NCBI RefSeq assembly: GCF_020386635.1
Contig: NZ_CP081942.1
Location: forward strand, 3,596,001 to 3,660,000
Source: Pseudomonas sp. MM211
GTDB taxonomy: Bacteria > Pseudomonadota > Gammaproteobacteria > Pseudomonadales > Pseudomonadaceae
Length of the DNA: 64,000 nucleotides
Reading direction: 5' to 3'
Part shown: piece after piece, positions 56,520-64,000 of the stretch
Position numbering within the stretch: the first letter of the stretch is position 1
Layout of the letters: every line of letters starts with the position of its first letter
Position numbers and translations under genes: made by a program
Notes under the pieces: generated by a model
Databases searched by the model: none
Told to the model about the DNA's origin: nothing
Seen by the model: the letters and a program-made list of their open reading frames with translations, nothing else

Positions 56520-57563
56520 TCAGCTTCCCTGACCGATGGCGGCATCTTCGAAGAAGTAGTCCTGCCAGGTGGCCGGTTTGTTTTTGATGGCGCCGACACG
56601 GTGCAGGAAGTCGGCCAGCGGATAGGTATTGGTGGGGGTGACGGTGAACTGGAACTGATCGTTGTCGATGATTTTCAGCAGCGCTTCGCGGCTGATCTTG
56701 GCGCCGGTAACGCGGATGTAGGTGTCCGCTGCCGCGCCCTTGTCCTTCTGGGCGTAATCGGCCGCTTCAGCCAATGCACCGACGAAGGCCTTGTAGGTCT
56801 TGGGGTTGTCGCTGCGGAATTTCTCGGTGGCATACAACACCGTCGGCGAGTTCGGGCCGAGCAGCTCATAGGTGTCGAGCACCACGTGCACATTCGGGTT
56901 TTCCAGCGCCTGGTTCTGGAACGGCGGGTTGGAAAAATGCCCGGTCAGCTCGGTGCCGCCCGATTTCAGGGACGCAGTGGCATCCGGGTGCGGCAGCGCT
57001 ACGGTGTATTTATCCAGGCGGTTGAATTCCTTGTCGCCCCACTGCTTGGCGGCGGCGTACTGCAGGAAGCGCGACTGCACCGACACACCCACCGCAGGAA
57101 CGGCGATGCGATCCTTCTCGGTGAAGTCGGCGATGGTCTTGACCTTGGGGTTGTTGCTCAGCAGGTAGTACGGAAAGTTGCCCAGCGAGGCCACGCCCTT
57201 GACGTTCTGGCGACCGTGGGTGCGATCCCAGACGGTCAGCAGCGGGCCGATGCCGGCACCGGCGATATCGATGGCTCCGGACAACAGCGCATCGTTGACC
57301 GCCGAGCCGCCGGAGAGCTGCTGCCAGTCGACCTTGATGTCCAGGCCTTCGGCCTTGCCATGCTTCTCGATCAGTTGCTGATCACGCACCACATTGAGCA
57401 GCAGGTAAACGATGCCGAACTGCTCGGCGATGCGGATCTGCCCCTCGGCGTGAGCGACTTGCGGCGCCGCCAGGCTGCCTGCCAGCAAGCTCAGACTCAG
57501 GGCGATGCCACCGGCGAGGCGGCCAAAACGGGGAACAGAGGGAAAGCGCTTACCTGCCGACAT
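56520..57563 (-). CDS. Taurine/sulfonate/nitrate-type ABC binding protein (copy 2)
   Basis: A 347-residue periplasmic protein with signal peptide ending QVAHA (about 39). Blocks: IRIAEQFGIVYLLLNVVRDQ, LSGGSAVNDALLSGAIDIAG, VWDRTHGRQNVKGVASLGN, HPDATASLKSGGTELTGHFS. Close paralogue of the 53644-54660 protein, with the same VWDRTHG and LPHPDAT landmarks. It heads the transporter operon, followed by ATPase and permease. The ligand is likely an aliphatic sulfonate or sulfate ester, judging from the dioxygenase upstream. Confidence 0.88.
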   Translation of the reverse strand: MSAGKRFPSVPRFGRLAGGIALSLSLLAGSLAAPQVAHAEGQIRIAEQFGIVYLLLNVVRDQQLIEKHGKAEGLDIKVDWQQLSGGSAVNDALLSGAIDIAGAGIGPLLTVWDRTHGRQNVKGVASLGNFPYYLLSNNPKVKTIADFTEKDRIAVPAVGVSVQSRFLQYAAAKQWGDKEFNRLDKYTVALPHPDATASLKSGGTELTGHFSNPPFQNQALENPNVHVVLDTYELLGPNSPTVLYATEKFRSDNPKTYKAFVGALAEAADYAQKDKGAAADTYIRVTGAKISREALLKIIDNDQFQFTVTPTNTYPLADFLHRVGAIKNKPATWQDYFFEDAAIGQGS

Positions 57564-57622
57564 GTCGAGGCTCCAGTCAAAGGTGCAGAAATAGGATTAC
57601 TAGCGAAGCGAGTCGCGTAAAA

Positions 57623-57758
57623 GGTCGTTGAAAAACGTAGGCGAGGCAGTCAGCGCAAGGCAAAAACAGGTGAGAAAGCGGAGTGTACGAGCAGTACATG
57701 AGCATTTTGAGCCTGTTTTTAACGTCGCGATGGCAACGCAGGTAGTTTTCCAGCGGCC
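57623..57758. mobile_element. 136-base MITE-like element between tauD-like gene and binding protein gene
   Basis: Ends are imperfect inverted repeats: GGTCGTTGAAAAACGTAGGC on the left and, read on the other strand from the right, GGCCGCTGGAAAACTACCTG. Inside are a second inverted pair (AAAAACAGG / CCTGTTTTT) and TGTACGAGCAGTACA. There is no transposase. A shortened relative lies at 53574-53622. It abuts the stop of the dioxygenase gene. Confidence 0.75.
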
Positions 57759-57761
57759 TTT

Positions 57762-58655
57762 TTAAAAAGGTACGTCGCCCTGAATTGTTGTGCGGTGCAT
57801 GCGCCGACGCAGATGACTCGGGCAGCCGGTCGCCAGATGGATCAGCGCGCGGTTGTCCCAGAACACCATGTCGTTCGGCTGCCACTGGTGGCGGTAGATG
57901 AATTCGGGCTTCGCGCTGTGGGCGTAGAGCTCGGTGAGAATCTGCCGGCTCTCGTCCTCGGGGACGTCGAGAATGTGGGTGGTGAAGTTCTCGTTGACGA
58001 ACAGGCCCTTGCGCCCGGTTTCCGGGTGGGTGCGCACCACTGGATGGATCACCGCCTTGACCTCGGCCAACTGCGCCTCGGTCAGTGTCGGGCGGCGAAT
58101 GCCCTTGAACACTTCATCGGCATAGCGAGCGGTGTAGGAATGCGCTGCACGCTTGCCATCGATGGCCTGGCGCAGCTCGGCTGGCAGTGTCTCGTAGGCC
58201 AGTTGCTGGCTGGCGAACAGCGTGTCGCCGCCCTCTTCCGGCAGCTCCTGGGCGAGCAGCATGGAGCCCAGGCTAGGGAATTCTTTATAGGACAAGTCCG
58301 AGTGCCAGAACTTACCGGCATCACCCAGACCGATCGGCTGACCGTTCTCGATGATATTGGAAATGATGAAGACTTCCGGGTGATTGGCCAGCAGGAACTG
58401 CTTGAGCACGTGGATTTGCAGCACGCCGAAACGACGGCTGAAATCGATCTGCTGCTGCGGGGTAATGCGCTGGTCACGGAACACCACGACGTTGTAGTCG
58501 AGGTGAGCCCTGTGAACGCGGGCGAAATCGGCGTCGTTCAGCGGGCGACTGAGGTCGAGGCCGACGATCTCGGCACCGACTGCAGCGGAAAAGGGGCGTA
58601 CTTCAAAATTCTGCGTTGGCTGATGATTGGCAGAACTCAAGGACACGGCAGACAT
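57762..58655 (-). CDS. TauD/TfdA-family 2-oxoglutarate-dependent dioxygenase
   Basis: A 297-residue Fe(II)/2-oxoglutarate dioxygenase. The metal triad is in GKFWHSDLSY (His and Asp, about 116-118) and the distal His of RALIHLATG; the 2-oxoglutarate Arg is in HLRRRMHRTTIQGD. TauD releases sulfite from taurine and AtsK does so from alkyl sulfates. The downstream sulfonate-type transporter supports a sulfur-scavenging role. Family members act on many substrates, so no exact one is claimed. An AT-rich dyad lies 115 bases upstream. Confidence 0.88.
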   Translation of the reverse strand: MSAVSLSSANHQPTQNFEVRPFSAAVGAEIVGLDLSRPLNDADFARVHRAHLDYNVVVFRDQRITPQQQIDFSRRFGVLQIHVLKQFLLANHPEVFIISNIIENGQPIGLGDAGKFWHSDLSYKEFPSLGSMLLAQELPEEGGDTLFASQQLAYETLPAELRQAIDGKRAAHSYTARYADEVFKGIRRPTLTEAQLAEVKAVIHPVVRTHPETGRKGLFVNENFTTHILDVPEDESRQILTELYAHSAKPEFIYRHQWQPNDMVFWDNRALIHLATGCPSHLRRRMHRTTIQGDVPF

Positions 58656-58882
58656 TCGCGCAACTCCACACGTAAGGGCGCCAGCAAGGCGCGTCTCAGA
58701 AGCAGGTGTTCGGCACCTGTATTCAGTCGTGCGGCGCGCCGGTTAGCCAGCGGGTACGCATGTGCGAACTATATGGATATAAAAATGTATTTTTAAATAT
58801 CATTTTTGAATATTCATATGCACGTATGACCCGGCCCCTTGAGAAACCATCTCTCATCCGGCAGAACAGCGGCGCGGCGGGC
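58656..58882. promoter_or_regulatory. Upstream region of the TauD-like gene with an AT-rich dyad
   Basis: 227 bases. A 49-base AT-rich imperfect palindrome at 58771-58819 has arms ATATGGATATAAAAATG and CATTTTTGAATATTCATAT around TATTTTTAAATAT. It is the most AT-rich spot I noticed in the window and a likely operator/promoter, perhaps for CysB or a related regulator. A small hairpin CAGGTG-TTCGG-CACCTG lies at 58703-58719. Confidence 0.55.
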
Positions 58883-59767
58883 TCAGCGAAGCTCCGTGTC
58901 AGCCAGTTCGGCATGGGCAACACCAGGCTCTGGCCGGGCTTCCTGCAACAAGGCGAGCAGGTGTTGGGTGACCTGCTGCGGGATTTCCAGCATCAACTGG
59001 TGGCCGGCCTGCTCCAGTACTTCGAAATGCGAGCCTGGAAGTCGCTCGTGCAGCGCTCGTGCGCCTTCGGGTTTGGTGATGCGGTCAGCCTTGCCGGCGA
59101 GGATGCGCACCGGTGCGTCGATACTCGGCAGACTCTCTGGAATCCAGCGGTTCTGGCTGATCAGCGCCTTGAACACGTGCAAGGCATTGCGCTCGGTCAG
59201 CGCTTCCTCATAGGCGACCAGCGCGGGATCGGTGTCCGGGTGCCAAGCCGCTTCACGAAACCCCTTGGCCAGCCGCGGCCTGATCAGTTCGAGCGCCCAG
59301 GCGGGTAGCTTCAACAGACCGCTGCGTACAGGCGCCTGTAGCTGGGTTCCTAGTAACAAGACGCCGTCGATGCTGAGCGGCGGCTCCGTCGCTAAGCGTT
59401 TGAGCGTGCTCAGCGTCAGTGCGGTGCCGAAGGAATGTGCGACCAGAATGTTTCGCGATCCGGCAAAGCGCTGCAGGATCGCCAGTTGGTCGGCCACCAG
59501 TTCATCCCATGCGTAGGCTGCAGCATTGCGCGGCCGATCGCTGACCCCGTGGCCGAGCAGATCCCAGGCGACCAGATGATGCCCAGCCAGGCGCGGATCA
59601 CGCCACTGTTCACGCCATTGATCCTTGTTGCCGCCACCGCCGTGGGCGAAGAACAGCGTACTGGCGCCAGGGCTCTCGGACGGGCGATGGGCCAGGCTGA
59701 GAAAACGCCCCGGACGGATTTCCACACGCAGCCCCTGCACGATGGGGTCGATTTCGAGCTTAGCCAT
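58883..59767 (-). CDS. Alpha/beta-hydrolase
   Basis: A 294-residue cytoplasmic alpha/beta-hydrolase. Nucleophile Ser in ILVAHSFGTALTL (about 111), oxyanion strand LFFAHGGGGNKDQW, acid Asp in RILAGKADRITKPEG (about 228), His in LEQAGHQLMLEIP (about 256). A lid region lies between. It overlaps the monooxygenase gene end by 8 bases and is the last gene of the dipeptide-type transporter operon. It may cleave an ester or thioester linked to the monooxygenase substrate; the actual substrate is unknown. Confidence 0.87.
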   Translation of the reverse strand: MAKLEIDPIVQGLRVEIRPGRFLSLAHRPSESPGASTLFFAHGGGGNKDQWREQWRDPRLAGHHLVAWDLLGHGVSDRPRNAAAYAWDELVADQLAILQRFAGSRNILVAHSFGTALTLSTLKRLATEPPLSIDGVLLLGTQLQAPVRSGLLKLPAWALELIRPRLAKGFREAAWHPDTDPALVAYEEALTERNALHVFKALISQNRWIPESLPSIDAPVRILAGKADRITKPEGARALHERLPGSHFEVLEQAGHQLMLEIPQQVTQHLLALLQEARPEPGVAHAELADTELR

Positions 59768-60983
59768 TGACGAGTTCCTTGGTCGGATTTGGGGACACGG
59801 CCAGCCCGAGATGGTCGCGCAAGCCCTGGCCGGTGTACTGGGTGCGGAACAGCCCGCGGCGTTGCAGTTCGGGAATCACTTGGGCGACGAAATCGTCGAG
59901 CCCGCCGGGCAGCCAGGCTGGCATGACATTGAAGCCGTCGGCGCCGTATTGGCGAAACCAGTGTTCCATCTGGTCGGCAATATCGACTGCGGTTCCTACC
60001 ACGGCCAGGTGCCCGCGGGCTCTGGCAATGCGCAGGTACAGCTGGCGAATGCTGAGATTTTCCGCTCGGGCCATCTCGACCAAGAGGTGCTGACGACTGC
60101 GCCCGGACTCGGTAAGGGGCAGATCGGGCAGCGGCCCGTCTAGAGGGTAGAGGGAGAGATCGACGCCTCCGGCGACATCGGACAGTAGCGACAGGCCGAC
60201 CTCCGGCTGAATCAGTGCCTGTAGCCGTTCATGGCGCTCCTCGGCCTCGGCAGCGGTATGCCCGATGATCGGCAGAATCCCCGGCATGATCTTCAACTGC
60301 TGCGCTGATCGTCCATGCTGCGCCATGCGCGCTTTCACATCCCGATAGAAGGCGCGAGCGCCCTCGAGGGTCGGCTGGGCGGTGAACAGCACCTCGGCAT
60401 GGCGGGCCGCGAAATCGCGGCCCGCTTCGGAGTCACCGGCAAGCACCTGAACGGGTCGCCCGCCCTGCTCGGCCCAGCGGCCTTGCACCTGGGCGAGAAA
60501 ATGCTCGGCCAGCCGGTAGCGGTCGCCATGGGCGAAATGCTGCTCACGTCCGAAGTTGTGGGCTTCCCGCGCGTTGCTTGAGGTCACCAGATTCCAGCCG
60601 CAGCGGCCACCGCTGATGCGCTGCAAGGCGGTAAAGCTGTCCGCCACGCTGGCGACATCGTTGTAGGAGGTGGTGACGGTGGCAATCAACCCGATGTGCC
60701 GGGTCGTGGCAGCCAGCGCAGCGAGCAGTGTCAGCGGCTCAAAATGTTCGGTTCGCGCCATGCGGCTCAACGCAGCGGGGTCACCCGGCAACATGGCCAG
60801 GGTATCCGAGAGGAATACGGCGTCGAAGCAGCCCCTTTCGGCGGTTTGCGCCAGTTGCCGGTAGTGATCGATATTCAGGCCGCCATCGGCCTGGGCATCC
60901 GGGTAACGCCAGCCGGCAACATGGTGCCCGGTGGCCATCAGGAATGCATTGAGACGCAGGGTTTCATTGTTTCTGGAGATCAT
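59760..60983 (-). CDS. FMN-dependent monooxygenase of the NtaA/SnaA/DszA family (second copy)
   Basis: A 407-residue luciferase-like monooxygenase, homologous to the 1150-2499 protein but about 40 residues shorter. Shared blocks include FLMATGHHVAGWRYPDAQAD, RTEHFEPLTLLAALAATTRH, GRCGWNLVTSSNAREAHNFG, LPGGLDDFVAQVIPELQRRG and LFRTQYTG. ATG 60983 overlaps the ATPase TGA, so the longer upstream frame is rejected. It should use reduced FMN and O2. With an ABC importer for a peptide-like compound and a hydrolase, it likely opens a C-S or C-N bond in an imported compound. Confidence 0.87.
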   Translation of the reverse strand: MISRNNETLRLNAFLMATGHHVAGWRYPDAQADGGLNIDHYRQLAQTAERGCFDAVFLSDTLAMLPGDPAALSRMARTEHFEPLTLLAALAATTRHIGLIATVTTSYNDVASVADSFTALQRISGGRCGWNLVTSSNAREAHNFGREQHFAHGDRYRLAEHFLAQVQGRWAEQGGRPVQVLAGDSEAGRDFAARHAEVLFTAQPTLEGARAFYRDVKARMAQHGRSAQQLKIMPGILPIIGHTAAEAEERHERLQALIQPEVGLSLLSDVAGGVDLSLYPLDGPLPDLPLTESGRSRQHLLVEMARAENLSIRQLYLRIARARGHLAVVGTAVDIADQMEHWFRQYGADGFNVMPAWLPGGLDDFVAQVIPELQRRGLFRTQYTGQGLRDHLGLAVSPNPTKELVNG

Positions 60984-62605
60984 GTCGCCTCGAGCACGGC
61001 ATCGGTTGCAGCAATTGTCGTGTGGCCGGCATGAGCAGCCAGCAGTGTGCGGGTATAGGCATGCTGCGGTGCGGCGAGCAATTGCGAGGTGGCGGCATTT
61101 TCGACCACCTTGCCTTGATGCATGACCAGCACGCGGTCGCATAGTCGGGCGGCGACACCGATGTCATGGGTGATGAAGATCATCGACAGGCCGAGCTCGC
61201 GCTGCAGGCGCTCAAGCAGCTCGAGTATCTGTGCCTGAATCAGGGCATCGAGCGCCGAAACGCATTCGTCAGCCACCAGCACGCGCGGCCTCGGCAACAA
61301 GGCACGGGCGATGGCGATGCGCTGTCGCTGGCCGCCAGAAAAGGCGTGGGGATAGGCGTCGTAGGCACTGGCGGGCAAACCGACCCATTCCAGCAGTTCG
61401 CGGGCGCGGCGCTCGGCCTCGGCTTTGCCAACACCGCGAACCAGCAGCCCGTCGATCAAGGCATCCCCGACACGTCGGCGCGGGTTGAACGAGGCGGATG
61501 GATCCTGAAAGACCATCTGAATATCCGAACGCGCTGCCCGCAGGCTGCGCGGGTCGAGATCGAGAAACTCCCGACCCGCGAGGCGGATGCTGCCATGATC
61601 AACCGGCAGCAGGCGCAGCAGTGCGCGTGCCAGCGTAGACTTTCCAGAGCCTGACTCGCCGACGATCCCCAGCGTCTCACCGGGACGCAGCTGCAGGCTT
61701 ACGCCATCCAGCGCAGTCACTGCATGGCGCCGCAGACCGTGGCGCTGCCAGTGGCGTTTGTGCAGGTTACGGGCTTCCAGCAGCGGCGCAGCATCGGCCA
61801 CTTGCCCAGCACTGCGCGGCTGCAGGCGGGTCGCGGCCAGCAGGCTGCGGGTGTAATCCGCCTGTGGGTGTTCCAGCACCTGGCGACACTCGCCCTCCTC
61901 CACGACCCGCCCATAGCGCATCACCAGCACACGATCGGCCACCGCCCGAACCACGGAGAAGTCATGGGTGATTAACAGCACCGCCATGCCGGTGTCGCGG
62001 CGAATACGCTGCAACAGGTCGAGAATCTGCGTACGGGTAGCGGCATCCAGCGCCGAGGTCACCTCATCGGCAATCAGCAGGCGAGGCTCGCAGGCCAGGG
62101 CGATGGCGATGGCAACTCGCTGGCGCTGCCCGCCGGAAAGCTGGAAGGGATAGGCACGGCGCAGTTGTGCAGGCCGCGGCAGGTCGACATAGCCCAACAA
62201 TTCGATCACCCGCACCTGACGCTCACGACGCGACAGCGAGGTGTGCAGTTGCAGCGCCTCGTCGATCTGCGCGCCGATGCGCTGCAGCGGATTCAGTGCG
62301 GCCAGCGGGTCTTGCGCAACCAGGGCAATATCACGCCCACGAATATCGCGCAGCTCGCGCTGGGTCAGGGCCAGCAGGTCACGCCCAGCAAGTTGCACGG
62401 TACCGGCCTCCACCCTCAAGCCTGGTGCCAGCAGCCCCAGGATGGTCGAGCCAAGGGTCGACTTGCCCGACCCGGACTCGCCAACCACACAAAGCAATTC
62501 GCCACGGGCCAGGCGCACGTTCACATCACATAGCGCGTGGCTGCGCTCCGCCGACGGGGGTAGGCGCACGTGCAGGCCTCGAACATCCAGAAGGATTTCG
62601 CTCAT
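60980..62605 (-). CDS. Dipeptide/nickel-type ABC ATPase, fused double ATPase (DppD-DppF like)
   Basis: A 541-residue protein with two ATPase domains. Domain 1 has Walker [20 protein letters not shown], signature [15 protein letters not shown] and [13 protein letters not shown]. Domain 2 (from about 280) has [39 protein letters not shown] and [12 protein letters not shown]. GsiA-like fused ATPases have this layout. Start and stop overlap the permease and monooxygenase genes by 4 bases each. It powers the permeases upstream; the binding protein gene must lie beyond the right edge. Confidence 0.92.
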   Translation of the reverse strand: MSEILLDVRGLHVRLPPSAERSHALCDVNVRLARGELLCVVGESGSGKSTLGSTILGLLAPGLRVEAGTVQLAGRDLLALTQRELRDIRGRDIALVAQDPLAALNPLQRIGAQIDEALQLHTSLSRRERQVRVIELLGYVDLPRPAQLRRAYPFQLSGGQRQRVAIAIALACEPRLLIADEVTSALDAATRTQILDLLQRIRRDTGMAVLLITHDFSVVRAVADRVLVMRYGRVVEEGECRQVLEHPQADYTRSLLAATRLQPRSAGQVADAAPLLEARNLHKRHWQRHGLRRHAVTALDGVSLQLRPGETLGIVGESGSGKSTLARALLRLLPVDHGSIRLAGREFLDLDPRSLRAARSDIQMVFQDPSASFNPRRRVGDALIDGLLVRGVGKAEAERRARELLEWVGLPASAYDAYPHAFSGGQRQRIAIARALLPRPRVLVADECVSALDALIQAQILELLERLQRELGLSMIFITHDIGVAARLCDRVLVMHQGKVVENAATSQLLAAPQHAYTRTLLAAHAGHTTIAATDAVLEAT

Positions 62606-63435
62606 GCCGCACCTCGCTCACGCGCGTTGAAGGCGATGCGCAACCCTTCGCCGACCTGGTGCGCGGCAAGCACCGTGAGCAGGATCGCCAGGCCTGGCCA
62701 AACGCTCAGCCACCACGCCTGACGGGCCAGATTGCGTGCTGCATCGATCATAGCCCCCCAGCTCATGGCCTCGGGGTCGCCCAGGCCGAGGAACGACAGC
62801 GCCGACTCACCGAGAATCGCCGCAGCCATGACCAGCCCCACCAGAGACAGCACCGGTGGTAGCGCATTGGGCAGAATTTCCACGAAAACGATATGCCAGG
62901 GGCCGAGACCGGCGGTACGTGCCGCGAGTACGAACTCCCGCTGCCGCAAGGCGAGAAACTCGCTACGCACGATGCGTGCAACCGGCGACCAGGCCGACAG
63001 GGTGATCGCCAGCACCAGGGAAAAGGTCGAAGGTTCGAGAATGGCAACCAGTATGACCGCCAGAAACAGGCCTGGAATCACCTGGAAGATATCGCTCACG
63101 CGCATCAGTACGCTGTCCACCAGACCACCGAAATAGCCAGCCAGTGCGCCGACCAGCACGCCCAGGCTCAGCGTGGCGACGGTCGTCAGCAGACCGATGC
63201 TGAGGGAAACCCGCGCTCCGAAAACCAACCCGGCCAGCGGATCGCGCCCCAGCAGATCGGTACCCAGCGGCCACTGCCACGAAGCCAGCGGCGGTTGCAG
63301 CGGCGGCGCGATCATCGCCCAGGGTGAAGCCGGATACAGCCAGGGAGCGGCCAGCGCTAAGATACCTAGGGCCAGCAGAAACAGCAGACCGAGTAGCGCA
63401 ATCGGCTGGCGCAAGAAACGCTTCGCGACACTCAT
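62602..63435 (-). CDS. Dipeptide-type ABC permease (DppC like)
   Basis: A 277-residue DppC/OppC-type permease. Blocks: PLGTDLLGRDPLAGLVFGAR, GYFGGLVDSVLMRVSDIFQV and REFVLAARTAGLGPWHIVFV followed by EILPNALPPVLSLVGLVMAA. ATG 63435 is the family start (MSVAKRFLRQPIALLGLLFL). After correction of a one-base frameshift the previous gene ends by ATGA at this point. It forms the channel with the DppB-like protein. Confidence 0.9.
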   Translation of the reverse strand: MSVAKRFLRQPIALLGLLFLLALGILALAAPWLYPASPWAMIAPPLQPPLASWQWPLGTDLLGRDPLAGLVFGARVSLSIGLLTTVATLSLGVLVGALAGYFGGLVDSVLMRVSDIFQVIPGLFLAVILVAILEPSTFSLVLAITLSAWSPVARIVRSEFLALRQREFVLAARTAGLGPWHIVFVEILPNALPPVLSLVGLVMAAAILGESALSFLGLGDPEAMSWGAMIDAARNLARQAWWLSVWPGLAILLTVLAAHQVGEGLRIAFNARERGAA

Positions 63436-64000
63436 GCTCGCTCTCCCCCGCCGCCAGCCGTGGATCGAGCAGGTAGCACAGCAACTCACCAAGCAAGTTG
63501 CCAAGCAACACCAGCAGCGAGATGACCAGAAATACCCCGAGCAGCAGCGGGTAATCACGAGCTTCCAGGGATTCGTAAAGCAGCCGGCCAATCCCCGGCC
63601 AGGCATACACCACCTCCACCAGCAGGCTGGCACTGGCCAACTGGCCCAGTTGCAGGCCTGCATAGGTGGTGACAGGCAGCAAGGCGTTGCGCAGCACATG
63701 GCGGATCAGCACGCGAGATTCACTGGCGCCCTTGGCACGCGCGGTGCGCACGAACTCCTGCTCGAACACCTCGAGCATCGCGCTGCGGGTCAGTTGCACG
63801 TACACCGCCAGGAACACGAAACTCAACGACAGGCAGGGCAGCAACAGGTGCAGGGCTACATCCAGCGCGTACTGCCAGCCGCTGAAACCGGAGCCCACGG
63901 TTTCCATGCCGAACGCGGGCAGCACGCCAAGCGTCAGTGAAAACAGGATCACCAGCAACAGTGCCAGCCAGAAGGTCGGCGTGGCGAACAGCAACAGCAC
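63432..64000 (-). CDS. Dipeptide-type ABC permease (DppB like), cut by the right edge, apparent frameshift at its 3' end
   Basis: The C-terminal 190 or so residues of a DppB/OppB permease: PTFWLALLLVILFSLTLGVL, EQEFVRTARAKGASESRVLI followed by RHVLRNALLPVTTYAGLQLG, VVYAWPGIGRLLYESLEARD and the end LLGELLCYLLDPRLAAG. As given, the frame misses its stop and runs on for over 460 bases through the DppC gene out of frame. One more G in the run of five at 63445-63449 would give a stop at 63432-63434 overlapping the next ATG, the usual arrangement in this genome. The 5' part lies outside the window. Confidence 0.85.

Noticed and set aside
57577..57885. 102-codon minus-strand frame across the MITE
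   Set aside because: It is made of the repeat plus the end of the dioxygenase gene in the wrong frame; not a gene.

Overview
The window is GC-rich, densely packed, and reads as chromosome of a yellow-pigmented Pseudomonas. The grounds are Pseudomonas-type REP sequences, an sbp-cysT-cysW set, galU, an MlaA lipoprotein, an achromobactin locus like those of plant-associated pseudomonads, and a complete zeaxanthin-glucoside carotenoid cluster. The P. straminea/flavescens/argentinensis or P. oryzihabitans groups are my guess (inference only). Most genes in a run overlap by ATGA, so operons are easy to follow. I saw no rRNA, tRNA, CRISPR array, IS transposase or prophage gene.

Region by region. 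(1) 1-3819, minus strand: MmgE/PrpD protein, FMN-dependent monooxygenase, amino-acid-type binding protein and permease (cut by the edge), probably for an organosulfur or amino-acid-like nutrient. (2) 4086-7365: a two-component system, then mlaA and a small unknown gene whose end runs into a repeat. (3) 7501-27404, minus strand: an iron-uptake island. A Fur-box-fronted FecI-type sigma factor, FecR and a TonB receptor with a signalling domain are followed by the achromobactin genes acsF-D-E-yhcA-C-B-A, the uptake genes cbrABCD, an FhuF-like reductase and an RraA-like protein. acsD and cbrD each carry an apparent one-base frameshift. (4) 27899-35903: a small periplasmic protein, then the carotenoid cluster crtE (minus), fni-crtX-crtY-crtI-crtB (plus) and crtZ (minus). 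(5) 36249-43987: galE, then a four-gene set (glycosyltransferase, UDP-galactopyranose mutase, GH1-like enzyme, ABC exporter) that looks like an uncharacterised galactofuranose-glycan pathway, then galU. (6) 44037-46401: a CinA-like protein, a small unknown and a UbiM-type hydroxylase. (7) 46403-64000: a sulfur-scavenging block with sbp-cysT-cysW (no cysA beside it), an FNT-family channel, a cysteine-type ABC transporter, a taurine/sulfonate-type ABC system with two paralogous binding proteins and a TauD-family dioxygenase, and an operon of dipeptide-type ABC genes, monooxygenase and hydrolase that runs off the right edge.

How the genes work together. Iron starvation should relieve Fur repression of the sigma/anti-sigma pair. 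The receptor would sense ferric achromobactin and switch on its own synthesis and uptake. GGPP synthase and type-2 IPP isomerase feed phytoene synthase, desaturase, cyclase, hydroxylase and glucosyltransferase to make zeaxanthin glucosides; galU and galE lie nearby and supply UDP-sugars. The sulfur genes import sulfate, cysteine-like compounds and organosulfur compounds, and FMN- or 2-oxoglutarate-dependent oxygenases would release the sulfur.

Three apparent single-base losses (near 9338, 20001 and 63447) could be real mutations or assembly errors, and this should be settled before calling any of those genes broken. The least explained system is the galactofuranose-type cluster at 37588-42882.
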